Below are positions 25,552 to 33,910 of a stretch of 33,910 nt of DNA, in pieces. Under the pieces are notes generated by a model, which saw nothing but the letters and a program-made list of their open reading frames with translations, was not told the DNA's origin and did not search any database. Location of the stretch: contig JAKSLB010000033.1 of assembly GCA_024401435.1 (NCBI GenBank), positions 1 through 33,910 of the forward strand. The letters are read 5' to 3'. Both the position numbers and the translations under genes were made by a program. This DNA is from Paludibacteraceae bacterium (GTDB taxonomy: Bacteria; Bacteroidota; Bacteroidia; Bacteroidales; Paludibacteraceae). Each line of letters opens with the position of its first letter. Position 1 is the first letter of the stretch.

Positions 25552-26799
25552 TTATTTCTTAACTATTCGTTGTCTTTTTATAACATTGTTATTTTTTAAG
25601 ACAAAAATGTATTCTCCAGCTGATAGATTTGATAGGTCGATCCCTTGTTGTGTCGATTCTCCTTCGATTAGGATTTGACCGATTAAATTGATAAGCTGAT
25701 ATGTTCCTTCTTCTTTACAATATAGAACATCTTCTACAGGATTTGGATAGAGTGAAATTTCTGAATTTTTAATATCTTTCACATCATCTTTATCTTTTAC
25801 GGTATAGGTTTGGAAGAAAAATTTTTCAACAATTTCTATATAATCGATAACATTTTTATCTGAGGAAAGCATGTCATAGTGTGTGGCATTGTCGGCTGTA
25901 TAGAACCAAACAAATTTTGATGAGTCACATTCGAATTGATCCAATGTGACGGAGATACCATTTTCTTTCTCGTCAATGTAATGGGTTGTGGTATAACTAC
26001 CATCACATTCATTTTTTAAAGCAATAGAATGGACAGTATTGGGAATTGAGCCATTGAAAATGCCTCCATTATAGGGTACCACCTTATCTGCCATACTATG
26101 AAAGACGCACAACGGCATGTTTAACGCTTGTGTAGTGTCTGTTCCTTCGCCTACATATCCATGAACAACCGCCACCTTTTTAGCTTTGTTGTTTTTACTG
26201 AATGCATACCTATATGCCATAGCTCCACCCATAGATGCTCCTGCCACATAAATGTCTGAATTAACATGATAGAATAGCTGCATACGGGTTATTACTTCAT
26301 TGATGAATTTTACATCATCTATGATATCATTGGGTTCTGCATAGCCTGCGGCTTTTGATTTACGCAACACTAATGATAACAAGAAGGAGTACTCATTTCC
26401 TGCCATTGCTACAATTGTATCATATTTAATGCGCGTGCCTGCTCCCCATACGTATTCTATGGAAAATCCTTCTGGTATTGAGCCGCGTTGTTGTAATAAT
26501 TCAATACCTTTTTTTACCTCTTCATTATGTTCATTCAATGCCTCTGGAAATACAACAATTGCATTGTTATTGTTGCTGATGTATTGTGGATAACTGATGT
26601 CTGCGAAGTCTTTCGCAGAATATCCTAATGGATGAAGTAATACTAAAAGTGGATAATCAGCTTCGGGGGTATAAGAGTCAGGTGTGTAAACAATATAGTT
26701 ACGTTCATATTCATCGACAGTTATCGTTTCCGTGAAAGATGCTGCAAATGAACTTATTATTAATATTACTAATACTAGAGTAGTGTAAAGTTTTTTCAT
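25552..26799 (-). CDS. Secreted alpha/beta hydrolase with type IX sorting tail (second of a pair)
   Basis: The 415-residue protein has a signal peptide (1-20), an esterase/PHB depolymerase-like alpha/beta hydrolase domain (about 25-335) and a C-terminal sorting domain (346-415). The catalytic triad can be placed: S189 in GASMGGAMAY, D238 in MADKVVPY and H307 in NATHYD; LLHPLGYS (54-61) is the oxyanion region. The tail begins ISLYPNPVEDVLYC and ends NVIKRQRIVKK, a classic Por/type IX domain, so the enzyme should be carried across the outer membrane. The natural ester substrate is unknown. Its ATG overlaps the stop of the paralogue upstream by four bases, so translation is coupled. Confidence 0.85.
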   Translation of the reverse strand: MKKLYTTLVLVILIISSFAASFTETITVDEYERNYIVYTPDSYTPEADYPLLVLLHPLGYSAKDFADISYPQYISNNNNAIVVFPEALNEHNEEVKKGIELLQQRGSIPEGFSIEYVWGAGTRIKYDTIVAMAGNEYSFLLSLVLRKSKAAGYAEPNDIIDDVKFINEVITRMQLFYHVNSDIYVAGASMGGAMAYRYAFSKNNKAKKVAVVHGYVGEGTDTTQALNMPLCVFHSMADKVVPYNGGIFNGSIPNTVHSIALKNECDGSYTTTHYIDEKENGISVTLDQFECDSSKFVWFYTADNATHYDMLSSDKNVIDYIEIVEKFFFQTYTVKDKDDVKDIKNSEISLYPNPVEDVLYCKEEGTYQLINLIGQILIEGESTQQGIDLSNLSAGEYIFVLKNNNVIKRQRIVKK

Positions 26800-28028
26800 T
26801 TTTTTATGAAAATTGTTCTTTTGTATTTTGTTTCTGTTTTTAGTGTAAAGATATATTCACCACAAGGAAGTTGAGCGATGTTAATAACACCTGTATTATT
26901 TCCTGACTGTAAAATCGATCCTAACAAATTTCTTATTTCATATTCTCCTTCTTCTTGACAGTAAAGATAGTTTGTGGCTGGAGAAGGGTAGAGTGTAATA
27001 TTGGAAGGATTGTTTACATCTTTTGTATCTGATGTGGTGGGTAGGGAAAAGAAAAAGTATTCCAACTCCTCCATATAATCTATATCGTTAGCAGGAGATT
27101 TGAGTAGGTCGAAATGATCGGCATTATCTACCATATAAAACCAAACGATTTTGGATGAATCACATGTGTATGATAATTTGGTGATGGTGATTCCATCATT
27201 GGCTGTATTGGGTAATTCACTTATGTCTGCCCCCGTACATTTATTATTGACGGCGATGACGTTCAAGTCATCTGTAATGGCATTGTTAAATATTCCTCCT
27301 TCAAATGGTGCCACATTATCGGTTTGTGTGTTGAAAATGCAGATGGGTTTGTTTAAAGGTTTGCTGATATCTACGTTTCTTCCAATAAATCCGTGAATGA
27401 CACCCACTTTCTTAGCTTTGTTATTTTCGCTAAATGCGTATTTATAGGCCATAGCGCCACCCATGGATGCTCCGGCTACATAAATGTCATCACTTATATT
27501 ATAGACGCTTTTCATCTCATCTAACATCATATTGATAAATTTGACATCATCTTTATCCTCGTTTAATTGAACATACCCTTTCGCCACTGAATTGGGCATT
27601 TGGGCATTGATGAGTATTGAACCAAATGTACCAACCATTTCTTTTAAATCGTCAATCTCTATTCGAACACCTGCACTCCATACGTATTCATCGTTCACTC
27701 CTGCAGGAAGTTTGCCATAAGAGCGCAACGTTGAAAGCGCTGTGATAATTTCATCATCATCTTCATCCAAAGCTTCAGGGAATACGGCAAAGGCATCGTT
27801 ACGGTCGCAGATGTCTTGAATATCACATTTTTCTATAAACTCCATGGCTGAATAACCTATTGGGTGAAATAGGACGATAACAGGACGCTCCTTGACCTCC
27901 TTCGTGTAGTTTTCAGGTGATACAACAATGTAAATGCGATCTTGTTCATCCACCTTAATATTTCTTACTGTGGCTGCAAATGTGTTAACGGAAAAAAATA
28001 ATAATAATATTAAAAAAATGTGTTTCAT
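26796..28028 (-). CDS. Secreted alpha/beta hydrolase with type IX sorting tail (first of a pair)
   Basis: The 410-residue paralogue of the next gene has the same plan: signal peptide (1-19, ending FAAT), hydrolase domain, and a sorting tail starting ITLYPSPATNYLYC. S188 (GASMGGAMAY), D237 (TQTDNVAP) and H305 (NADHFDLL) form the likely triad, with LFHPIGYS at the oxyanion site. Shared blocks such as VFPEALDE/VFPEALNE, DDVKFIN and DIYVAGASMG show a tandem duplication, but loops between them have diverged. It is probably a surface or released esterase acting on an external polymer or ester; substrate unknown. Confidence 0.85.
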   Translation of the reverse strand: MKHIFLILLLFFSVNTFAATVRNIKVDEQDRIYIVVSPENYTKEVKERPVIVLFHPIGYSAMEFIEKCDIQDICDRNDAFAVFPEALDEDDDEIITALSTLRSYGKLPAGVNDEYVWSAGVRIEIDDLKEMVGTFGSILINAQMPNSVAKGYVQLNEDKDDVKFINMMLDEMKSVYNISDDIYVAGASMGGAMAYKYAFSENNKAKKVGVIHGFIGRNVDISKPLNKPICIFNTQTDNVAPFEGGIFNNAITDDLNVIAVNNKCTGADISELPNTANDGITITKLSYTCDSSKIVWFYMVDNADHFDLLKSPANDIDYMEELEYFFFSLPTTSDTKDVNNPSNITLYPSPATNYLYCQEEGEYEIRNLLGSILQSGNNTGVINIAQLPCGEYIFTLKTETKYKRTIFIKK

Positions 28029-28052
28029 GTTTTTAGGTTTCTAAATGTGTTG

Positions 28053-28060
28053 CAAAAATA
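28053..28060 (-). promoter_or_regulatory. -7 box of the hydrolase pair
   Basis: TATTTTTG on the minus strand matches TAnnTTTG exactly, followed by CAACAC, about 25 bases before the ATG at 28028. Confidence 0.45.
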
Positions 28061-28217
28061 GTAAAAATATTATTACAGCACATTATCTCTCCAGATTACT
28101 TGTCACTGATTATCAGGAATAGAACTTCCAATCGACATTCTATTCGCAGAGAGTTCCATAATCACCCACCAGTTTTTATGAGAAGGAAAGATAAAGTGAA
28201 ATTTGAGAGGTAGTGGT

Positions 28218-28865
28218 TTACTCCATTTCATCTCTTACATTCTTCATGTATTCTTCGTAGGAAATATATTTTCCACCCATGCTTTTCAAATGGGGTGTTT
28301 CGAATTGGCAATCTATCATATTACCTCCATTTCGTTGTAATGTTTCAGCTAAATGGATTAAGGCTAATTTAGAGGCGCTTGGAACGAGGGAAAACATACT
28401 TTCTCCGAAAAAGCATTTGCCTAAGGTGACGCCATATAGTCCGCCCACTAATTTGTCACCCTCCCAGACTTCCACGCTGGCTGCGAATCCTTCGTTATGC
28501 AATCGAATATAAGCTTGAATCATCTCGTCGCCCAACCATGCACCTTCTTGTTGAATCCTTAGATTACTGCAGTTGCGAATGACATTCTCAAAATCTTTGT
28601 TGATGGTCACATGATATATCTCCTTATTGATTAATGTGCGCATCGAATGAGATATGTGTATTTCATTTGGATAGATGACAAATCGTTTGAGTGGACAATA
28701 CCATAATATGGGACTGTCCCGAAACGAATACCATGGGAAAATACCATTGGAATAGGCTAATAACAGACGATCGATGGAGAGGTCTCCACCTAATGCGATT
28801 AGTCCGTCTTCATCACCATAATATGGATTGGGAAATTCTAACTTTTTTGTTAATTTGAATACCAT
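28218..28865 (-). CDS. aat: Leucyl/phenylalanyl-tRNA-protein transferase
   Basis: The 215-residue enzyme adds Leu or Phe from aminoacyl-tRNA to proteins with N-terminal Lys or Arg, creating an N-degron read by ClpS. Family motifs: FPNPYYGDEDGLIALGGDLS, NGIFPWYS, QEGAWLGDEMIQAYIRLHNE, VGGLYGVTLGKCFFGESMFS and MIDCQFETPHLKSMG. It follows clpA by 6 bases, and clpS is upstream, so the operon holds the whole recognition part of the pathway. Confidence 0.97.
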   Translation of the reverse strand: MVFKLTKKLEFPNPYYGDEDGLIALGGDLSIDRLLLAYSNGIFPWYSFRDSPILWYCPLKRFVIYPNEIHISHSMRTLINKEIYHVTINKDFENVIRNCSNLRIQQEGAWLGDEMIQAYIRLHNEGFAASVEVWEGDKLVGGLYGVTLGKCFFGESMFSLVPSASKLALIHLAETLQRNGGNMIDCQFETPHLKSMGGKYISYEEYMKNVRDEME

Positions 28866-28871
28866 TGTTTC

Positions 28872-31208
28872 TTACTTTGCATGCGCACCTGAAAGGGCTA
28901 ATTTTTCGTCTTGAACAATCACTTTTGCTTTTCCTCCCTCTTTTAGTGAACCGAAAAGCACTTCCTTCGTCAAGAGGGTAGTGAGGTGTGCACGGATGAT
29001 ACGATCCATTTCGCGAGCACCATATTCTTTTGAGAAGCCTTTCTTCAATAGGAATGATTTCGCTTCGTCGGATAAGGTGATAGTGACATTTTTTGCTTTT
29101 AATTTTTCTTTCAGAATGTTTACCTTCTTGTCTAACACCCTGCTTGCCATGGTCTCATCCATATCGTTGAAGACAATGATGTCGTTTAGACGGTTGATGA
29201 ATTCTGGTTTGAAGGTTTTCTTTACTTGTGTCAGCATAGCTTTTCCTGCGGTGACTTGTGAACCGAATCCGACGCTTGCTTGATGGGCATATTGGGCACC
29301 AGCATTGGATGTCATGATGAGAATGACGTGTCGGAAATCAGCTTTTCGTCCTTTGTTATCCGTAAGTTTTGCATAGTCCATCACCTGTAGAAGAATGTTG
29401 AAGATATCTGAATGTGCCTTTTCAATTTCATCCAATAACAAGACGCAATTTGGCGTTTTGGTGATAGCGTCGGTTAATAGTCCGCCATCTTCATATCCCA
29501 CATATCCTGCAGGGGAACCAATCAGTTTGGCAACGGTGTGTTTCTCTGCATATTCGCTCATATCGAATCGAACTAAGGAGATACCCATCTTTTCTGCTAA
29601 TACCTTGCACAATTCTGTTTTACCGACACCAGTAGGACCGACAAATAACAAACTGGCTATAGGCTTGGATTCGTCCAAGAGTCCGGCTTTAGACATCTGA
29701 ATGGTCTCTACAATTTGATTGACAGCGGAGTCTTGACCGTAGATATTGGCAAGAATATCTTTTTCCAATGTCTCAAGCAATTCATTGTTTCCTTCATTTT
29801 TCAAGGCTTTCGCATCAATCTTACATATTTTATATAAGAGGGTTGTGATCAAATCCTTTTGAATGATAGGTTGTTTGACACCTTTATGAGGATGAGTTTC
29901 GACATATGCGCCAGCTTCATCAATCAGGTCGATAGCCTTGTCGGGTAAGAATCGGTTGGTGATGAATTCAGCACTGGCATGCACGGCATATTCGATGGCC
30001 TCCTGTTCGTACAGGACGTTGTGGTACTCTTCGTAGAGATGTTTCAGTTGAGAGACGATTTTTATTGTCTCTTCGACAGAAGGTTCCACGATATCGATTT
30101 GTTGGAATCGACGTACGAGACCTTTATCTTTTGAGAAGAATTTATTGTATTCATCGTAGGTGGTACTACCGATGAAACGGATTTCTCCGCCTTCAAGGTA
30201 TGGTTTCAGCATGTTGCTGGCATCTAAGGAGTTATCACCGATTTGACCTGCGCCCACAAGGTTGTGAATTTCATCAATATAGACAATGCATTTACCATTT
30301 TGAGAGAGTCCGTCCATAATGCCTTTAAGACGTTTTTCAAAATCGCCTCTGTATTGCGTACCAGCAATGAGATTCCCCAAGTTGAGTTCATAAATCTTGT
30401 ATCCTTTCAAACGTTTAGGAACTTTCCCTTTATTGATTCGATCAGCCAATCCGTAAACGAGAGCTGTTTTACCCACACCGGGTTCTCCCACGTGGAGAGG
30501 GTTGTTTTTCTCTTTTCTGCAGAGGATTTGGATGGTACGTTCCATCTCTTGTTCCCTACCAATTAAAGGATTTCTACCTTCGAGGTGATCGCTAATGCAT
30601 ACCACTTTATCTTTCCAGCTCTTTTCTGCAAAGTCTTTCCCGCCTAAAATAGGATTTTCATCCTCGTCTTCATTGTTTGGGAAGATGAATTCCACCTTTT
30701 TATCATCCATATTGATGATTCCATTCAAGATGTCTTGTACGTTATCCGTACCACCATAAGCATCAATAAGGATACCTAGGAATTCCCCATAATTTTCTAT
30801 GATATATTTATCAATCAAGAAGCTGGCGAAGCAATCTTTTAGTTCGTGGAGAGCCTGAAAGACGTGAGGCACTTGAATCTCGTCAGCATGAGCAAATTGC
30901 GCGTTTTGGTATAATTGCGCGAACATTGTTTCCATTTGAGCTGAGAATTCCGGTTGGAAGATTTTTTTTGCCTCTTTATCCAGCTCGATATGTTCTGTTT
31001 CGTTTTTGATGTAAGAAAGGAGTTCTTTCTGAAGCGATTTCATATCGACGGAAGATTCCTCTGCCGCATAAATAAACTCTTGTTGGTCTAATAAGGCCAA
31101 TAAGACATGTTCGGGTTGAATATATTCATTCTTATTTTTGACGGTCAGTTTAGTCGCATGAATAAATAGTTGTTCAGCTCTTTTATCTAAATGCATAAAT
31201 GTTTCCAT
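28872..31208 (-). CDS. clpA: Clp protease ATP-binding subunit ClpA
   Basis: A 778-residue AAA+ unfoldase that feeds N-degron substrates to ClpP. It has the N-terminal Clp repeat domain (about 5-150) that docks ClpS, AAA domain 1 with Walker A GEPGVGKT (241-248) and Walker B VYIDEIH, and AAA domain 2 with Walker A GPTGVGKT (524-531) and Walker B LLLDEIE. There is no long ClpB-type middle coiled coil, which supports ClpA. The loop HQASVGFGSQ holds a V-G-F in the place of the I-G-L/F ClpP-docking tripeptide. The start may be the fifth codon (MHLDKR) instead of the first. clpP is not in this window. Confidence 0.95.
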   Translation of the reverse strand: METFMHLDKRAEQLFIHATKLTVKNKNEYIQPEHVLLALLDQQEFIYAAEESSVDMKSLQKELLSYIKNETEHIELDKEAKKIFQPEFSAQMETMFAQLYQNAQFAHADEIQVPHVFQALHELKDCFASFLIDKYIIENYGEFLGILIDAYGGTDNVQDILNGIINMDDKKVEFIFPNNEDEDENPILGGKDFAEKSWKDKVVCISDHLEGRNPLIGREQEMERTIQILCRKEKNNPLHVGEPGVGKTALVYGLADRINKGKVPKRLKGYKIYELNLGNLIAGTQYRGDFEKRLKGIMDGLSQNGKCIVYIDEIHNLVGAGQIGDNSLDASNMLKPYLEGGEIRFIGSTTYDEYNKFFSKDKGLVRRFQQIDIVEPSVEETIKIVSQLKHLYEEYHNVLYEQEAIEYAVHASAEFITNRFLPDKAIDLIDEAGAYVETHPHKGVKQPIIQKDLITTLLYKICKIDAKALKNEGNNELLETLEKDILANIYGQDSAVNQIVETIQMSKAGLLDESKPIASLLFVGPTGVGKTELCKVLAEKMGISLVRFDMSEYAEKHTVAKLIGSPAGYVGYEDGGLLTDAITKTPNCVLLLDEIEKAHSDIFNILLQVMDYAKLTDNKGRKADFRHVILIMTSNAGAQYAHQASVGFGSQVTAGKAMLTQVKKTFKPEFINRLNDIIVFNDMDETMASRVLDKKVNILKEKLKAKNVTITLSDEAKSFLLKKGFSKEYGAREMDRIIRAHLTTLLTKEVLFGSLKEGGKAKVIVQDEKLALSGAHAK

Positions 31209-31225
31209 AAATGTTAGTTAAGTTG

Positions 31226-31308
31226 TTAAGGGGACTTTGATGAATTCCCCGAATAAATGAAATTTACAAATAAGATTCACTACAAAGCAGTTGATAGAAA
31301 AATCCTTA
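31226..31308. mobile_element. Shrunken copy 3 of the TIR-bounded element, between clpS and clpA
   Basis: About 83 bases keep both ends of the element (TTAAGGGGACTT and CACTACAAAGCA followed by a decayed TTGATAGAAAATCCTTA) but lack the centre. The end hairpin is kept although its loop differs: GGGGA-c-TT TGATG AA-t-TCCCC. The TAA stop codon of clpS falls in the last three bases of the copy, and the clpA start is 18 bases from its other end. Confidence 0.65.
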
Positions 31309-31608
31309 CTCTTGTTCGTATGTGATTTTAAGTGGGAAGTTTTCCGCGCGAGCCATTTGAGTAGCTTTATTGGTTTTGGTAACAGCCATATCGTAGGAGT
31401 ATATGCCGACGACAGCCTGACCTTCCTGATCCACTTGGATAGTTAGCATGTTGGCTTCGCTTTCCGATTTATGGAAAACGACCTTTAGTACTTTCACAAC
31501 GAATTCGTAGGTTGTGAAGTCGTCATTGTGGAAAATGACCTTGTATTTATGAGGTTCTTGCACATTGGTGCGAGTACGCTCTTTTGTAGATGATCCTTGA
31601 TTTGCCAT
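31306..31608 (-). CDS. clpS: ClpS adaptor
   Basis: The 100-residue adaptor binds proteins with N-terminal Leu, Phe, Tyr or Trp and delivers them to ClpA. The core includes YKVIFHNDDFTTYEFVVKVL (22-41), with the conserved NDD-T pocket residues, followed by VFHKSESEANML, then VGIYSYDMAVTKTNKA and the final LKITYEQE. First gene of clpS-clpA-aat. A perfect -7 box ends only 4 bases before the ATG, which suggests the message starts at or very near the start codon. Confidence 0.96.
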   Translation of the reverse strand: MANQGSSTKERTRTNVQEPHKYKVIFHNDDFTTYEFVVKVLKVVFHKSESEANMLTIQVDQEGQAVVGIYSYDMAVTKTNKATQMARAENFPLKITYEQE

Positions 31609-31612
31609 GGTG

Positions 31613-31620
31613 CAAAGGTA
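31613..31620 (-). promoter_or_regulatory. -7 box of clpS, leaderless arrangement
   Basis: TACCTTTG on the minus strand matches TAnnTTTG exactly and is followed by CACC and then the ATG. Since the last G of this box lies around -4, transcription would begin at about the A of ATG. No clear -33 TTTG was seen. Confidence 0.45.
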
Positions 31621-31877
31621 AAGAAGAAATAAGAATTAAGAGATAAGAATTAAAAATTATTTGTGGGATTTACGAATGAACCCCAATCAATCCTTGTATT
31701 CTGCCAAAATGTCAGTCGAAAATGACAAGAATGGGATATAAAAAAGGGAATAAACTGACAAAATAGAGCGAGAAAAAAAGAAAATAGATTTGGCACAGAC
31801 TTTGAAATAAAGTTAGTGTGACATTGAAAAAGAGATGTCGATGAAGGAGAATAATAATTAATAAAAAATAGATAAAT

Positions 31878-33785
31878 ATGGGAAAGATTATTGGTATTGA
31901 CTTAGGAACCACGAATTCCTGTGTCGCTGTGATGGAAGGTAATGAACCTAATGTCATCACAAATAGTGAAGGTAAACGTACGACACCTTCAGTAATCGGT
32001 TTTATTGATGGCGGAGAGCGTAAGATTGGAGATCCAGCAAAGAGACAAGCAATTACCAATCCGCAGAAGACAGTTTTCTCTATCAAGAGATTCATGGGAG
32101 AGTCATATGATAGATTAACACAAGAGATTTCACGTGTACCTTATAAGGTAGTTCGTGGAGCAAACAACACACCACGTGTAGACATTGATGGACGTATGTA
32201 TACTCCACAAGAGATTTCAGCCATGGTTCTTCAAAAGATGAAGAGTACAGCAGAGGAGTATTTAGGAGAGACAGTAACAGAAGCTGTTATCACTGTTCCT
32301 GCATACTTTAATGATGCACAACGTCAGGCAACCAAGGAAGCAGGTGAGATTGCAGGTTTGACAGTAAAACGTATTGTTAACGAACCAACAGCAGCTGCTT
32401 TGGCATATGGTTTGGATAAGAAGAATCAAGATATGAAGATTGTTGTGTTCGACTGTGGTGGTGGAACACACGATGTGTCAATCCTTGAGTTAGGAGATGG
32501 TGTATTTGAAGTTAAGGCAACAGATGGAGATACACACTTAGGAGGAGATGATTTCGATCAGAGAATCATTGAATGGTTGGTACAAGAGTTCAAGAATGAT
32601 AACAGTGGTGTTGATTTGTCGAAAGATCCAATGGCATTGCAACGTTTAAAAGAGGCTGCAGAGAAGGCTAAGATTGAGTTGTCTAACACAACTTCAACAG
32701 AGATCAATTTGCCATATATCATGCCAGTTGATGGTGTTCCAAGACACTTGGTTAAGACGTTGACACGTGCTAAGTTTGAACAATTGGTTGATGATTTGAT
32801 TCAACGTACCATTGATCCATGTAAGAAAGCATTGCAAAATGCAGGCTTGTCAACAAGTGATATCAATGAGGTTATCTTGGTAGGAGGATCAACACGTATC
32901 CCAGCTATTCAAGCAGCTGTAGAGAAGTTCTTTGGTAAGGCACCATCTAAGGGTGTTAACCCAGATGAGGTTGTTGCCATTGGTGCAGCTATCCAAGGAG
33001 GAGTATTGACAGGAGAGGTAAAAGATGTCTTATTGTTGGATGTAACACCACTTTCGTTAGGTATTGAGACAATGGGAGGTGTAATGACTAAATTGATTGA
33101 GTCTAACACGACCATACCAACAAAGAAGTCGGAAGTCTTTACGACAGCCGTAGATAATCAACCATCTGTTGAGATTCACGTATTGCAAGGAGAGCGTTCA
33201 TTGGCAAAAGATAACAAGACGATTGGACGTTTCCATTTGGATGGTATCATGCCAGCACGTCGTGGAGAGCCACAGATTGAGGTAACATTTGATATTGATG
33301 CGAATGGTATCTTGAATGTATCAGCGAAGGATAAGGCAACAGGTAAGGAGCAAAAGATTCGTATTGAGGCATCATCAGGTTTGTCAGACGATGAGATCAA
33401 ACGTATGAAAGCAGAGGCAGAAGCTAATGCAGATGCAGATAAGAAGGAGAAGGAGCGTATAGATAAGATCAATCAAGCAGATAGTGTTATTTTCCAAACT
33501 GAGAAGAATTTGAAGGAGTATGGAGATAAGTTACCTGCAGATAAGAGATCAGCTATTGAGTCTGCATTATCACGTTTGAAGGATGCTCACAGAGCACAAG
33601 ATGTTGCAGGTATCGATGCCGCTATGAATGATGTAAACGCAGCCTTCCAAGCCGCATCACAAGATATGTACAATGCACAATCACAAGCAGGTCCTCAAGG
33701 TGGATACCAAGGTGGCCAAAGTGATGGTAATCAAGGAAATAATGGTGATAATATTACTGATGTGGATTTTGAGGAGGTCAAATGA
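31878..33785 (+). CDS. dnaK: Hsp70 chaperone DnaK
   Basis: The 635-residue chaperone has an ATPase domain (1 to about 380), a linker [18 protein letters not shown], the substrate-binding beta domain and a helical lid ending in a Gly/Gln/Asn-rich tail, with the end sequence [10 protein letters not shown] matching EEVD-like bacterial tails. [17 protein letters not shown] opens it. The phosphate-2 loop reads [16 protein letters not shown], where nearly all DnaK proteins have DLGGGTFDVS, so Leu is Cys193 and Phe is His198. No dnaJ or grpE is nearby, and the gene is alone between two terminator-bounded regions. A weak promoter (TTTG 31789-31792, then TTAGTGTG) is possible. Confidence 0.98.
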   Translation: MGKIIGIDLGTTNSCVAVMEGNEPNVITNSEGKRTTPSVIGFIDGGERKIGDPAKRQAITNPQKTVFSIKRFMGESYDRLTQEISRVPYKVVRGANNTPRVDIDGRMYTPQEISAMVLQKMKSTAEEYLGETVTEAVITVPAYFNDAQRQATKEAGEIAGLTVKRIVNEPTAAALAYGLDKKNQDMKIVVFDCGGGTHDVSILELGDGVFEVKATDGDTHLGGDDFDQRIIEWLVQEFKNDNSGVDLSKDPMALQRLKEAAEKAKIELSNTTSTEINLPYIMPVDGVPRHLVKTLTRAKFEQLVDDLIQRTIDPCKKALQNAGLSTSDINEVILVGGSTRIPAIQAAVEKFFGKAPSKGVNPDEVVAIGAAIQGGVLTGEVKDVLLLDVTPLSLGIETMGGVMTKLIESNTTIPTKKSEVFTTAVDNQPSVEIHVLQGERSLAKDNKTIGRFHLDGIMPARRGEPQIEVTFDIDANGILNVSAKDKATGKEQKIRIEASSGLSDDEIKRMKAEAEANADADKKEKERIDKINQADSVIFQTEKNLKEYGDKLPADKRSAIESALSRLKDAHRAQDVAGIDAAMNDVNAAFQAASQDMYNAQSQAGPQGGYQGGQSDGNQGNNGDNITDVDFEEVK

Positions 33786-33817
33786 GACCGATAAGTAAAG
33801 ACATAACAAAACACTAT

Positions 33818-33862
33818 CAAATAGCGTGTAGCTCAATGAGTTACACGCTATTTGCATTTTAT
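33818..33862 (+). terminator. Terminator of dnaK
   Basis: CAAATAGCGTGTA (33818-33830) pairs perfectly with TACACGCTATTTG (33842-33854); the stem continues inward (GCTC with GAGT) to a three-base loop. A modest CATTTTAT run follows. It lies about 33 bases after dnaK. Confidence 0.8.
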
Positions 33863-33910
33863 AGGCTCATGTTTATTATGTGCTTATTATTCCTTTTTTT
33901 ACGGCGTTTT

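Noticed and set aside
28117-28145. GAATAGAA/TTCTATTC hairpin as terminator of aat
   Set aside because: Only 8 AT-rich pairs, a 13-base loop and no T-run on either strand.
31712-32095. A hydrophobic 127-codon minus-strand frame
   Set aside because: Mostly antisense to the start of dnaK; the hydrophobicity is a by-product of complementing an AT-rich leader.

Overview
The window looks like a chromosomal segment of a member of the Bacteroidales (Bacteroidota). The evidence is the low GC content, promoter boxes of the TAnnTTTG type instead of a classical -10, a short RpoD of the Bacteroides kind, secreted proteins cleaved after Ala-Gln, two proteins ending in a type IX secretion (Por) sorting domain, and a 130-residue surface-protein fragment typical of the order. 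No rRNA, tRNA or CRISPR array was seen.

Left part (1-4530) is an accessory, insertion-worn region. It starts with the 5' end of a surface-protein gene that runs off the edge. It then holds remnants of three transposase families (IS982-like, IS30, IS256), one copy of a ~205 bp element with terminal inverted repeats, and one copy of a hairpin-rich repeat. Two intact genes sit among them: an AraC-type regulator and a secreted DUF362 protein.

The most interesting part is a tight five-gene operon on the minus strand (about 15044 down to 4531, gaps of 4 to about 14 bases). In order of transcription it encodes a membrane-anchored von Willebrand A protein with a complete MIDAS, a 1093-residue tubulin/FtsZ-like GTPase with the GGTGSG signature, a 905-residue two-TM protein whose N-terminal part I think is a degenerate tubulin fold, a multi-TM protein with a transglutaminase-like domain, and an anchored HExxH metallopeptidase. 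The tubulin-plus-vWA pairing recalls the FtsZ-like family 1 systems proposed from genome context for membrane remodelling. The added transglutaminase-like and peptidase genes make this a good candidate for a poorly described envelope system.

Divergent from it lies a core region on the plus strand: rpoD, pyrE, an SRPBCC protein, then pta and ackA for the phosphotransacetylase-acetate kinase route. Next come, on the minus strand, a secreted protein made of about twelve 26-residue YD-like repeats, whose promoter is separated from the gene by the second copy of the ~205 bp element; a ~1.75 kb gene-poor tract with orphan promoters, a gene-start relic and a second TIR-bounded repeat; a DUF2167 membrane protein behind pgk; and two tandem paralogous secreted alpha/beta hydrolases with type IX sorting tails.

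The right part carries clpS-clpA-aat as one cluster, a compact N-degron pathway (Aat makes the N-degron, ClpS reads it, ClpA unfolds it for ClpP). A shrunken third copy of the ~205 bp element sits between clpS and clpA. The window ends with dnaK and its hairpin terminator.
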